Origin: an uncultured Burkholderiales bacterium
Lineage (GTDB): Bacteria > Pseudomonadota > Gammaproteobacteria > Burkholderiales > Burkholderiaceae_C
DNA: 64,000 bases
Direction of reading: 5' to 3'
Assembly (NCBI GenBank): GCA_903871545.1
Contig: CAIQHG010000079.1
Location: 62,001-126,000 of the forward strand
The notes below the pieces were generated by a model that did no database searches, was not told the DNA's origin, and saw nothing but the letters and a program-made list of their open reading frames with translations. A program made the position numbers and the translations under genes. Of this stretch, positions 27,143 to 35,756 are shown one piece after another. Position 1 is the stretch's first letter. Every line of letters starts with the position of its first letter.

Positions 27143-28051
27143 TTAGGACTCAGAAGTTTTTGAATATTTGCTATCAAATTTAGCGACCCAATCAAAGCCC
27201 ATCTTATTAGAGAAGCTTTGAAAATCGTGCAAGGGGGTTTTATCCCCCTTGCTCGAGCCGTGTTGTTTTAAATGGTTATAAACAGATTCAAAGGCAGCGC
27301 CCGCGGCCAAGAACGCGGTTGCTGGAAATATGGCCAACCCATACCCTAGCCCAATTAACTCATCCTTTGTAAGCAAAGGGGTTCGACCGCCCTCCACCAT
27401 ATTGGCAACTAGAGGTAGGTCAAACCGCTCACCAATTTTTCGCATCTCCTCAGGTGACTCTGGGCTTTCAAGGAACAACACATCTGCACCGGCACGAGCA
27501 TAGATCTCGGCTCGCCTCATTGCCTCATCTAATCCATGTACTGTTCGGGCGTCTGTTCTAGCGATGATTAAAAGATTGGGGTCTGTGCGAGTTTCCACGG
27601 CGACTCTTATTTTTTCAGACATATCTTCGGCGCTAATTACTTTTCTACCAAGCATATGACCGCATTTTTTAGGAAATTCTTGATCCTCTAATTGAACGGC
27701 ACACGCTCCTGCTTGCTCATAAGACCTGACTGTATGCATTACATTAAGGAGTCCCCCGTATCCGGTATCTGCATCACATATTAGTGGGGTTTTAGTGATT
27801 GTGGCAAACTGCGATACTCTATTGAACATATCTGTTGCCGTCGCAATCCCAGCATCCGGTAACCCCAAATATGATGCAACCGTGCCGTATCCAGTCATGT
27901 AAATAGCATCAAAGCCCAAAGAGTCAGCGATTTTTGCTGAGATCATCTCAAACACGCCTGGAGCGGTAACTAGGGAGCCCTTTTTAATTTTAGACCGTAG
28001 ACTCTCTCTTCTGTCTTTAAATGTAGGGTAGTTACTTGTCGAGTGTGTCAT
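27143..28051 (-). CDS. Isocitrate lyase / PEP mutase superfamily enzyme
   Basis: 302-residue TIM-barrel enzyme. The segments APGVFEMISAKIADSLGFDA, DADTGYGG (metal-binding Asp pair) and QLEDQEFPKKCGH (catalytic Cys loop KKCGH at about residues 128-132) define the 2-methylisocitrate lyase / oxaloacetate decarboxylase / phosphonomutase superfamily. The Cys in KKCGH favours a C-C lyase over a mutase. Genes prpC/prpD are absent from the window, so a methylcitrate cycle role is unproven; a dimethylmalate lyase-type or oxaloacetate decarboxylase activity is also possible. It is divergent from a Bug gene, whose product may import its substrate or a precursor. A 9-base perfect inverted repeat lies within its 3' coding part (27229-27252). 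Confidence 0.82.
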   Translation of the reverse strand: MTHSTSNYPTFKDRRESLRSKIKKGSLVTAPGVFEMISAKIADSLGFDAIYMTGYGTVASYLGLPDAGIATATDMFNRVSQFATITKTPLICDADTGYGGLLNVMHTVRSYEQAGACAVQLEDQEFPKKCGHMLGRKVISAEDMSEKIRVAVETRTDPNLLIIARTDARTVHGLDEAMRRAEIYARAGADVLFLESPESPEEMRKIGERFDLPLVANMVEGGRTPLLTKDELIGLGYGLAIFPATAFLAAGAAFESVYNHLKQHGSSKGDKTPLHDFQSFSNKMGFDWVAKFDSKYSKTSES

Positions 28052-28247
28052 TTTGAAATCGTATTATTTTATTCTTTTGCGCGGTTTAGGTGAATATGCT
28101 ATTTTAGACAAATTAGCTTAGTTCTAATTTTTGGAAAGGAACTGTACCTAGCTAAGTGTTATATTAGATTTATATGAAGATTAGTTCAAATTATTATCGA
28201 ATTTTGAAAACAAAATGCAAGTCAATTAATTGAAGGGTTTACCACTT

Positions 28248-29252
28248 ATGCAAATCACATTAGGCTTTAAAGGACTACGACTGCTTAAGATATTGCATCT
28301 TTGTTGGGCTGCTTCTTTTTTATTTATTCATGCCCCGTCCAGCGCGCAAGCCTCTTACCCCACCAAGCCAATTAGGTTAATAGTTCCCTTTACCCCCGGG
28401 GGTGTGACCGATACGAGCGGCAGACTAATAGCGGATCAATTGTCTAAAAGATTAGGCCAACAGATTATTGTGGACAACAGGCCTGGGGCCTCCGGCAACA
28501 TTGGTACCCAACAAGTTGCCTTGGCTGAGCCTGATGGATATACCTTATTGTTAGCTTTTGACGGAACGATGGTGATCAACCCACATATTTTTGAGAAAGT
28601 TCCTTTTAACACGATGCGCGATTTCACCTCGGTGGGGAAAATTGGTGACGCCACACTTATTTTGGTCTCTAATCCAAGTACCAAGCTAAAAAATCTTAAA
28701 GATGTCGTTGATGTTTCCAAAAGCACGGCTGAGGGCTTGGCTTTCGGTACCTCTGGGACGGGTGGGACACCACACATTGCGGGTGAGTTATTTAAACTCA
28801 GAAGTGGCGCAAACCTTGTACACATACCCTACAAAGGAGGAGGGCAGGCAATGACAGATGTCTTAGGTGCAAATATACCCCTTGTGTACACTGCCATTGC
28901 TGGAGCAGTTCAATATGTAAAGGCAGGCAAATTAACACCTATTGCCGTCTCTAGCGCGCAGCGCAGTAAATCTTTGCCCGATACGCCTACATTTATAGAG
29001 AGTGGTTTTGCAGATTTCGAAATCAACTCATGGGTGGGAATATTAGCGCCCGTTAAAACCCCCAAATGGATCATCGATAAATTGAACTCTGATTTGAATG
29101 CGGTCTTAATGGACCCGGAGGTAAAAGAAAAGCTAAGCATTCTAGGAATTACCTCAACACCTCAATCCCCAGAAAAATTTACAGATCAAATTAAGCGAGA
29201 CTTGGAACGCTATGCAACGATCGTGAAGGCTGCAAATATAAAGATCGAATAA
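28248..29252 (+). CDS. Bug/TctC-family periplasmic solute-binding protein
   Basis: 334 residues from the ATG at 28248. Signal peptide about 1-32 (cleavage near SSAQA). The mature protein has the Bug signature YPTKPIRLIVPFTPGGVTDT, then QQIIVDNRPGASGNIGTQQV, PDGYTLLLA, TSGTGGTPHIAGELF, HIPYKGGGQAMTDVLG and the C-terminal RYATIVKAANIKIE. Bug proteins bind carboxylates and small amides and in a few cases feed TctAB permeases; no TctAB genes are nearby. The divergent isocitrate-lyase-superfamily gene suggests a di- or tricarboxylate-like ligand. Confidence 0.9.
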   Translation: MQITLGFKGLRLLKILHLCWAASFLFIHAPSSAQASYPTKPIRLIVPFTPGGVTDTSGRLIADQLSKRLGQQIIVDNRPGASGNIGTQQVALAEPDGYTLLLAFDGTMVINPHIFEKVPFNTMRDFTSVGKIGDATLILVSNPSTKLKNLKDVVDVSKSTAEGLAFGTSGTGGTPHIAGELFKLRSGANLVHIPYKGGGQAMTDVLGANIPLVYTAIAGAVQYVKAGKLTPIAVSSAQRSKSLPDTPTFIESGFADFEINSWVGILAPVKTPKWIIDKLNSDLNAVLMDPEVKEKLSILGITSTPQSPEKFTDQIKRDLERYATIVKAANIKIE

Positions 29253-29305
29253 CGCTTTACAGCTATAGGCAAATAAATCTAATTATTTTTTAGTATTTAG
29301 CCCTG

Positions 29306-29706
29306 ATGGATATGCAGCCTAATTTAATAGATCATAAGAGTTTGGGATTTGAGGTAAATGCGCTTTGCCCAATTGGCGCAACTGGCTTTAAGCTAATATT
29401 AAAGTGTCAGGGCTATTAAACCTTTCCCACGGCGCATTGGCGAATGCATGGTGTTTAGTGTCCAAGACAAAGCTATGGCTGCTGGAAGAGCCTACACATG
29501 GTTTGGCTCCAGTCATCTTAGAGCAACTCTCTTTGGCACTAGAAAAACTCAGAAACTATACAGATTTGACCGTGTTACAAGCTGAGCAAAATGTAACTTT
29601 CGCGCTTACCCACGCCGTCACAGACTATATTCTCAAGCATGCCAGTATCATTTGGGAGGGCACGACCGATAAATTTGTGACTGAGATGGAGCATATTTAT
29701 CTTTAA
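29306..29706 (+). pseudogene. Decayed branched-chain-type ABC ATPase (LivF/LivG-like)
   Basis: The open frame at 29404-29706 reads as the C-terminal third of a Liv-type ATPase in degenerate form: NLSHGALANAWCLVSKTKLW stands where LSGGEQQMLAIARAL is expected, LLEEPTHGLAPVILEQLS is a damaged Walker B region (the LLDEPs-GLAP motif), and LQAEQNVTFALTHAVTDYIL matches the H-loop-side motif VEQN. Upstream, another frame (ATG 29306, stop near 29419) reads FEVNALCPIGATGFK, a plausible relic of Walker A. The ~100 residues between Walker A and the signature are missing and the two pieces are in different frames. The right part is a clear relic; the left part is weaker. It ends ~300 bases before glnK. 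Confidence 0.7.
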
Positions 29707-29744
29707 TTTCTTTAGCCTAGCGATGCAAAATACCTACTTAATTT

Positions 29745-29761
29745 TGCACCATTTAAGTGCA
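29745..29761. promoter_or_regulatory. NtrC-like enhancer site 1
   Basis: TGCACCATTTAAGTGCA matches the NtrC palindrome TGCACC-N5-GGTGCA with one mismatch. It sits about 155 bases upstream of the sigma-54 promoter of glnK-amtB. Confidence 0.75.
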
Positions 29762-29795
29762 AATAATAAACTTATTTTTTGAAATTTATAAAATA

Positions 29796-29812
29796 TGCAT
29801 TTTAATGGTGCA
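29796..29812. promoter_or_regulatory. NtrC-like enhancer site 2
   Basis: TGCATTTTAATGGTGCA matches the NtrC palindrome with a strong right half. Its start is 51 bases from site 1, close to five helical turns, so both would lie on the same DNA face. Confidence 0.72.
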
Positions 29813-29900
29813 ATAAATGGCATCTTAAAATCTTTCTCCTTAAAAAATTTACATTGTGAAATATGTTGTCCGATTTTAGGGCTAAAAAACATGCTTTAGT

Positions 29901-29916
29901 TGGCATAAACTCTGCT
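29901..29916 (+). promoter_or_regulatory. Sigma-54 promoter of glnK-amtB
   Basis: TGGCATAAACTCTGCT has the -24 GG and -12 GC at the invariant spacing of sigma-54 promoters (consensus TGGCAC-N5-TTGCA). Transcription would begin near 29926, giving a leader of about 80 bases before glnK. Together with the two NtrC-like sites it predicts induction under nitrogen limitation. Confidence 0.78.
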
Positions 29917-29995
29917 CATGTATGTGAGGATATTTTCGTTTTATTGATGTGAGTTACATTGTTTAAGCGAAAGACTCTCTTTTTTTTAACTTTAG

Positions 29996-30343
<348 letters not shown>

Positions 30344-30393
30344 AACTGACTCAAATTATTTTTAATTCAAAACACTAAGAGAAAGAAAAAACC

Positions 30394-31908
30394 ATGAAAA
30401 GAGTTTTCGCCTCCATGATAGTAAGTCTTGCTATGATGTTCGTAGTGGGCGCTGCGACCTCTACAGCGTATGCGGATACGCCCACTGGTGCTCCGGTGCA
30501 AGCAAGTGCAACTGGTGCAGCTAGTAGCTCCACAAGTGCAGCTCCTTCGGCTGCCCCCGCTGCCGCAGCTCAGGCGCCCGCTGCTGCCCCTCCCCCTGTT
30601 CCCAACAAAGGAGATACAGCCTGGATGACAGTGTCCACTCTTTTGGTGCTTTTGATGACGGTTCCTGGATTGGCTTTGTTTTACGGCGGGCTGGTTCGTT
30701 CCAAAAACATGCTCTCTATTTTGATGCAAGTGTTTGTTGTCACCTGTGCCATTTATGTCCTTTGGGCGATCTACGGTTACTCCCTCTCCTTTACAGCTGG
30801 AAACCCGTTCATTGGTTCCTTGGACAAACTGTTTTTCAAAGGAATGACACCTGACTCTATTGCCGCCACATTCAGCAAAGGGGTTGTTATTCCCGACTTC
30901 ACGTTTGCAGCTTTCCAGGCTACTTTTGCAGCCATCACATGCACCTTGATCATTGGTTCGTTTGCAGAGCGTGTTAAATTTTCTGCAGTCGTACTTTTCT
31001 GTGTTCTTTGGTTCACTTTCAGCTATTTGCCAATCGCTCACATGGTTTGGTACTGGGACGGACCAGATGCGATTACTGATGCTGCATCACTTGACGCCGT
31101 CACAGCTAATGCAGGACTCTTGTGGGCCAAGGGGGCCTTAGACTTTGCAGGTGGAACGGTTGTTCACATCAACGCCGCAATTGCCGGTTTGGTCGGCTCT
31201 TTTGTAATTGGCAAAAGAATTGGTTATGGACGCGAATCAATGGCTCCGCACAATTTGACACTAACCATGGTTGGAGCCTCTTTGTTATGGGTAGGATGGT
31301 TCGGATTTAACGCCGGCTCAAATCTAGAGGCAAACGGAATGGCAGCGCTAGCATTCATGAATACCATGCTCGCAACTGCTGGAGCTGCTTTGAGTTGGAC
31401 CGCTGCCGAGGGACTTCTTAAAGGAAAAGCCTCTATGCTGGGCGCGGCTTCTGGAGCGGTTGCTGGGTTGGTTGCAATTACACCGGCTTGCGGATTTGTA
31501 GGCCCCATGGGTTCCATCATCATTGGTTTGTTAGCAGGTGTTTGTTGTTTGTGGGGTGTGACTGGGCTCAAGTACATGCTTGGGGCTGATGATTCCTTGG
31601 ACGTTTTTGGCGTTCACGGGGTGGGAGGTATATTGGGTGCTTTGTTAACTGGTGTCTTTGCCTCCCCTTCACTTGGCGGAGTAGGTATCTATGACTACGT
31701 TGCCAATGCGGCATCACCCACTTATTCAATATCAGGCCAACTCTGGATCCAATTGCAGGCTGTTGTGGTCACCTTAGTTTGGTCCGGCGTGGTGTCTTTC
31801 ATTTGTTACAAAATAGTAGACGCTTTGATTGGTCTTCGCGTTACAGAGGAGGAGGAGCGCGAAGGCTTGGATATCAGCTCGCACGGTGAGAGTGCTTACA
31901 TTCGCTGA
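30394..31908 (+). CDS. amtB: Ammonium transporter AmtB
   Basis: 504 residues. A cleavable signal peptide (about 1-28, ending AYADT) is followed by a ~45-residue Ala/Pro/Ser-rich linker unusual in length, then 11 transmembrane helices. Family motifs are ALFYGGLVRSKNML (about 98-111), the signature region DFAGGTVVHINAAIAGLVG (about 250-268) with one of the pore histidines, and VFGVHGVGGILGALLTGVF with the second. The C-terminal tail after the last helix includes EEEREGLDISSHGESAY, the GlnK contact region. Cotranscribed with glnK under nitrogen control and ended by a clear hairpin terminator. Confidence 0.95.
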   Translation: MKRVFASMIVSLAMMFVVGAATSTAYADTPTGAPVQASATGAASSSTSAAPSAAPAAAAQAPAAAPPPVPNKGDTAWMTVSTLLVLLMTVPGLALFYGGLVRSKNMLSILMQVFVVTCAIYVLWAIYGYSLSFTAGNPFIGSLDKLFFKGMTPDSIAATFSKGVVIPDFTFAAFQATFAAITCTLIIGSFAERVKFSAVVLFCVLWFTFSYLPIAHMVWYWDGPDAITDAASLDAVTANAGLLWAKGALDFAGGTVVHINAAIAGLVGSFVIGKRIGYGRESMAPHNLTLTMVGASLLWVGWFGFNAGSNLEANGMAALAFMNTMLATAGAALSWTAAEGLLKGKASMLGAASGAVAGLVAITPACGFVGPMGSIIIGLLAGVCCLWGVTGLKYMLGADDSLDVFGVHGVGGILGALLTGVFASPSLGGVGIYDYVANAASPTYSISGQLWIQLQAVVVTLVWSGVVSFICYKIVDALIGLRVTEEEEREGLDISSHGESAYIR

Positions 31909-31930
31909 TATTTAATTGTTTAGTCTAATG

Positions 31931-31962
31931 TCCGCCCGGTTTGCTCTGGGCGGATTTTTTTT
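31931..31962 (+). terminator. Rho-independent terminator of glnK-amtB
   Basis: Perfect 7-base GC-rich stem, TCCGCCC and GGGCGGA, with a 10-base loop, directly followed by a run of eight T. It lies 22 bases after the amtB stop. Confidence 0.9.
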
Positions 31963-31993
31963 GTTAAATTTTGTATTCTTAAACAAACACTAG

Positions 31994-32974
31994 CTAGTCC
32001 TCTAACATCCCTGACTCTTTAACGATCAACCCCAGTCTTGCGCGCTCAGCGGAAATAAATTGAGCAAAATTTACCCTCGTTCCCCCTATCGGCTCAATGC
32101 CAACTGAGGTGAGTCTTTTAGCTATCACATCGCTTTTTACTGCTGAATCAATGGCATTGGCAAAACTGTCCATAATTATTTCTGGTGTCCCCTTGGGCGC
32201 GTGAACCCCTGCCCAGTGCGCTATTCTTAGTTCATTGAAGCCTTGCTCAACGCCTGTTTGCAAGTCTGGGAGAGCAGAGATGCGGTGGGTCCAAGTCGTT
32301 GCGAGTGCTCGTATACGACCACTTTTAAGGTGAGGGAGAACAATAATACTAGCCTCTGAGGTGGCATCAACTTGCCCGCCAATCACTGCATTTAATGACT
32401 CCGAGCCACTTTTGTAGGGCACTGGTTGTAAACGAGCGCCGTGTTTTAAGTTGAGCAACTCGGCAACGAAGTGGGGAGTGCTTCCAGTCCCAGCCGTAGA
32501 AAAATTTAGTCCGTTGTGAGTTTTAGATTGCTCTATTAAATCGTTTAAATTTTTTAAACTAGAGCTGGCAGGCACAATAATGATCGAAGGCGCTAAAGCG
32601 ATCATAACAACGGGGACCAAATCGCTATCTTTGTAGGGCATTGATTTTTTGATCATGCTGTTGGAGATAACACCTGAGGCGCTGACTAAAAAGGTATATC
32701 CATCTGCTGTGCTTTTAGCCACTAAATCGGCGCCAAGAGTGGTTCCTGCACCTGGCTTGTTGTCGATCAGAATCACTTGATTTAAAAATTGAGATGCCCC
32801 TTCGCTCCCCGCGCGAGCAATTAAATCATTGGCGCCCCCTGCAGAAAAAGGTACAACAAGTCGGATCGGTTTATTGGGCCAAGCACCCGAAGCAGCGGCG
32901 GCGGCTGAGGCTTTTAGGATTGATGTGGCAACGACGCTAAACGCAATTGTCGAGTTAACCACATTACTCAACAA
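31994..32974 (-). CDS. Bug/TctC-family periplasmic solute-binding protein (start codon uncertain)
   Basis: Mature domain typical of Bug proteins: WPNKPIRLVVPFSAGGANDL, VILIDNKPGAGTTLGADLVA, TAGTGSTPHFVAELLN and PYKSGSESLNAVIGG. The only canonical starts are TTG codons at 32974 and 32971. The frame stays open further upstream to a stop at 33029-33031 and there encodes SKSNRRDLLSNVV, a twin-arginine-like signal motif, but with no ATG, GTG or TTG ahead of it (ATT/ATC codons exist near 33011-33016). The true start may therefore be non-canonical and overlap the end of livF by a few bases. It is the last gene behind the minus-strand branched-chain amino acid-type ABC operon. Confidence 0.85.
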   Translation of the reverse strand: MLSNVVNSTIAFSVVATSILKASAAAAASGAWPNKPIRLVVPFSAGGANDLIARAGSEGASQFLNQVILIDNKPGAGTTLGADLVAKSTADGYTFLVSASGVISNSMIKKSMPYKDSDLVPVVMIALAPSIIIVPASSSLKNLNDLIEQSKTHNGLNFSTAGTGSTPHFVAELLNLKHGARLQPVPYKSGSESLNAVIGGQVDATSEASIIVLPHLKSGRIRALATTWTHRISALPDLQTGVEQGFNELRIAHWAGVHAPKGTPEIIMDSFANAIDSAVKSDVIAKRLTSVGIEPIGGTRVNFAQFISAERARLGLIVKESGMLED

Positions 32975-33008
32975 GTCCCTTCTGTTGGACTTTGATATGT
33001 CAAATTTT

Positions 33009-33737
33009 TTAATGATGAGAGCCCGTACCTAGGTAAGCTGCCCTAACGGCGGGATCATTTTTTAGCCGTTGCGATTCACCGTGCACAGAAATAGCACCGT
33101 TCTCTAGCACATAGGCATAATCTGCAACGTTTAAAGCGGCAGCAGCGAATTGCTCAACCAATAACATTGTGACGCCTTCACTCTTTAGGCGCAGTATGAT
33201 TCGAAATACCTCCTCAACTAAAATAGGAGCCAAGCCCATCGAGGGCTCATCCAACAAAATAACGTCAGGGTTAAGCATTACGGCCCTTGCCATTGCTAGC
33301 ATTTGCTGCTCACCACCAGATAGGGTTCCTGCAAGTTGGTTGCGTCTTTCACGCAGTCTTGGGAAAAGCTCCATGGCCCGCTCCACATCTCCCTTCACAT
33401 CTCCTTTAGGTCTACTCCCAGTTAAACGGGGAAACGCCCCGAGAATCAAATTATCAGTGACAGTCATGGTTGAGAAAACGCGTCTTCCCTCAGGTGAGTG
33501 AGCCAGCCCTAATTTCGCGATTTGATTTGACTCGAGACCGTGAATATCTTTACCGTTTAATTTAATAGTCCCAGCAAGAGGTTTAATCATGCCTGAGACG
33601 GCTCTCATGGTGGTTGTCTTTCCCGCGCCATTAGAGCCAATTAACGTCACGACTTTACCTTTTGGAACTTCGATAGAAATTCCGTGTAGTACGTGAACCT
33701 TACCGTACCCGGCTTGTAAGTTCTCAATAGTTAACAT
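33009..33737 (-). CDS. livF: Branched-chain amino acid-type ABC ATPase LivF
   Basis: 242 residues, normal for LivF. Walker A LIGSNGAGKTTTMRAVSG (about 32-49), signature LSGGEQQMLAMARAV (about 139-153), Walker B VILLDEPSMGLAPILVEEVF, and LLVEQFAAAALNVAD near residue 205. It pairs with the LivG domain fused to LivM upstream. Gap to the LivMG gene is 88 bases, larger than the other gaps in the operon. Confidence 0.93.
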   Translation of the reverse strand: MLTIENLQAGYGKVHVLHGISIEVPKGKVVTLIGSNGAGKTTTMRAVSGMIKPLAGTIKLNGKDIHGLESNQIAKLGLAHSPEGRRVFSTMTVTDNLILGAFPRLTGSRPKGDVKGDVERAMELFPRLRERRNQLAGTLSGGEQQMLAMARAVMLNPDVILLDEPSMGLAPILVEEVFRIILRLKSEGVTMLLVEQFAAAALNVADYAYVLENGAISVHGESQRLKNDPAVRAAYLGTGSHH

Positions 33738-33825
33738 AGTATGTCAATTTTTTAATTAGAGGTCTCAAAAGTTATAGAGTTAAAGTGGCAATTTCAATTA
33801 AGGGAGGGTGATGATGTGCTCTCGA

Positions 33826-35754
33826 TTAAGTAACTGCGCCACCAAGATAAGCTTTTATCACTTCAGCGTTGGCTTGGACCTCCAGGGGCTTGCCCTCGGC
33901 GATCTTTTGACCAAAGTCCAACACACTCACTGTGTCACAAACGCTCATTACAACTTCCATATGGTGCTCGATCAATATCACAGTGATGCCGTGGTCCTTT
34001 ATCTTACGAATGATGGCCATCAACTCTTTAATATCCGGCGCTGTGAGCCCAGCCGCGGGCTCGTCAAGCAAAAGGAGTTGCGGATCCAAGGCCAAGGCAC
34101 GCGCAATTTCCAAAAGACGCTGGCGCCCGTAGGGGAGGTTGCGAGCCTCCTCATAAGCGTTCTCGCCTAAACCAACAAATTGAAGAAGTCCAAAGGCTTT
34201 TTGTGTCGCAATACTCTCTTCATTTTGAGCCCTTTTTGTGTTTAGCGCGATATCTAATAAATTACTTTTGTACGTGTGGTGCAAACCGACCATCACATTT
34301 TGCAGAGCAGTCATCTCTCCAAATAGTTGAACATTTTGAAACGTTCTGGCAATGCCGGATAAGGCAATTTCTGAGGAGGTGCGGCCAATAACGGTTTGTC
34401 CCAGAAAATCAATAAAACCTGCCGTCGGCCGGTAAATCCCCGTAAGCACATTCATCATTGTACTTTTGCCCGAACCATTGGGTCCAATCAAGCCGTGAAT
34501 GCTCCCCCTCTCAACAGATAAGCTGACTTGGTTAATCGCTTTGAGGCCTCCAAACTGCATCAAGATTTCTTTGGCTACTAATATGTCCTTGGATTGGGCA
34601 GAAAGACTTGAATGATCAAGGCTGGACATGGCCACTATAGAGCTTGATAGCTCTTGAGCATGGACTTGCGTGGACTGCTTAAATAAGGACCTTAAAAACC
34701 CAATGATTCCGTCTTGTAAATAATAGACAACAAATAAAATCATCAGCCCAAAAATACTCAAACGCCAGTCGGTAATGTTGGTGAGCCAAAATGAAAATGC
34801 AGCGAGCGAAATGGTACCTAAGACGGGGACTATGGTAGATTTGATGGTAGTCATTTTTCTTTGAATACCAATAAGTGCACCAATCAAAATTAGGCCTGCG
34901 AAGCAGGATGAAACGATTCGAAATGTTTCTAAGTCATCTAGTAATTTGGGAAGCAAAACAATAATTGCTGCTCCCAACAGGGCTCCGGAGCGTGTTTTGC
35001 GACCCCCCATAATCGTGGCCAACAGGAAAAGCACTGTTAGTTCAAAATTGTATGTGTTCGGCGAGATGTACTGCTCTGAGTAGGCGTATAGGCTCCCCGC
35101 AAGTCCAGCAAATCCTGCACTAATGACAAAAGCAAATACCTTGTACTTGTAAACTGATACACCCATACAGTCAGATGCGATTGGACTCCCCCTTAATGCC
35201 TCGAAAGCTCGGCCTAATTGAGATTTTAAAATCCTATTAACAACAACCATGGATAAGGCAAGTAAGGCGCAAACCAACCAATAATAAGTTTGCACGTCCA
35301 GCTTAAATCCAGCGATCATCGGTTTAGAAACTTTAATGCCCATTGGACCTTCAGTCATAAAGGTCATCTCATTAATCAGAATTTGTATGATGGTTCCAAA
35401 GGCCAGTGTGACCATTGCTAAATAAGGGCCCGTTACTCTCAAAGCGGGGAGGGCAAGGACGGCACCGAAAAAAGCCGTTACAACGATTGACAAGGGCAAA
35501 ATAAGCCATAAAGGAGCATGAAACTTTAAAAAAAGCACCCCAACCGTATATGCCCCAATACCAAACAACCCTGAGTGCCCTAGAGACACTTGTCCCGTGT
35601 AGCCAACAACTATATCCAGTCCAAACAATAAAATTGAGTAAATCATGATCGTCTCGATCAGATGGATGTAGTAGGGGTTGGATGTGATGAGGGGTACCAA
35701 TAGGAGGGCGAAAAATCCAACCGCAGCTAAAAATGTATTATTTTTGTTGAACAT
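33826..35754 (-). CDS. LivM-LivG fusion: permease plus ATPase of branched-chain-type ABC importer
   Basis: 642 residues with two domains. Residues about 1-350 are a LivM-type permease with multiple membrane helices and the motifs GYTGQVSLGHSGLFGIGAY (about 51-69) and LALPALRVTGPYLAMVTLAF (about 100-119), plus two extra hydrophobic segments near 305-350. Residues about 390-642 are a LivG ATPase: FGGLKAINQVSLSVERG, Walker A LIGPNGSGKSTMMNVLTG, signature-equivalent LPYGRQRLLEIARALA and Walker B LLLLDEPAAGLTAPDI. The linker is Ser/Gln-rich. LivM-LivG fusions occur in some lineages. It begins two bases after livH. Confidence 0.93.
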   Translation of the reverse strand: MFNKNNTFLAAVGFFALLLVPLITSNPYYIHLIETIMIYSILLFGLDIVVGYTGQVSLGHSGLFGIGAYTVGVLFLKFHAPLWLILPLSIVVTAFFGAVLALPALRVTGPYLAMVTLAFGTIIQILINEMTFMTEGPMGIKVSKPMIAGFKLDVQTYYWLVCALLALSMVVVNRILKSQLGRAFEALRGSPIASDCMGVSVYKYKVFAFVISAGFAGLAGSLYAYSEQYISPNTYNFELTVLFLLATIMGGRKTRSGALLGAAIIVLLPKLLDDLETFRIVSSCFAGLILIGALIGIQRKMTTIKSTIVPVLGTISLAAFSFWLTNITDWRLSIFGLMILFVVYYLQDGIIGFLRSLFKQSTQVHAQELSSSIVAMSSLDHSSLSAQSKDILVAKEILMQFGGLKAINQVSLSVERGSIHGLIGPNGSGKSTMMNVLTGIYRPTAGFIDFLGQTVIGRTSSEIALSGIARTFQNVQLFGEMTALQNVMVGLHHTYKSNLLDIALNTKRAQNEESIATQKAFGLLQFVGLGENAYEEARNLPYGRQRLLEIARALALDPQLLLLDEPAAGLTAPDIKELMAIIRKIKDHGITVILIEHHMEVVMSVCDTVSVLDFGQKIAEGKPLEVQANAEVIKAYLGGAVT

Positions 35755-35756
35755 AT

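Noticed and set aside
27229-27252. Perfect 9-base inverted repeat with a 6-base loop, terminator-like
   Set aside because: It lies within the coding sequence of the isocitrate-lyase-superfamily gene and has no T-tract on the coding strand; likely codon coincidence.
30367-31041. 224-codon open frame on the minus strand opposite amtB
   Set aside because: Mirror of a strongly coding, Ala/Gly-rich gene; its Cys/Ser/Arg-rich translation has no domain or start signal and amtB is complete.
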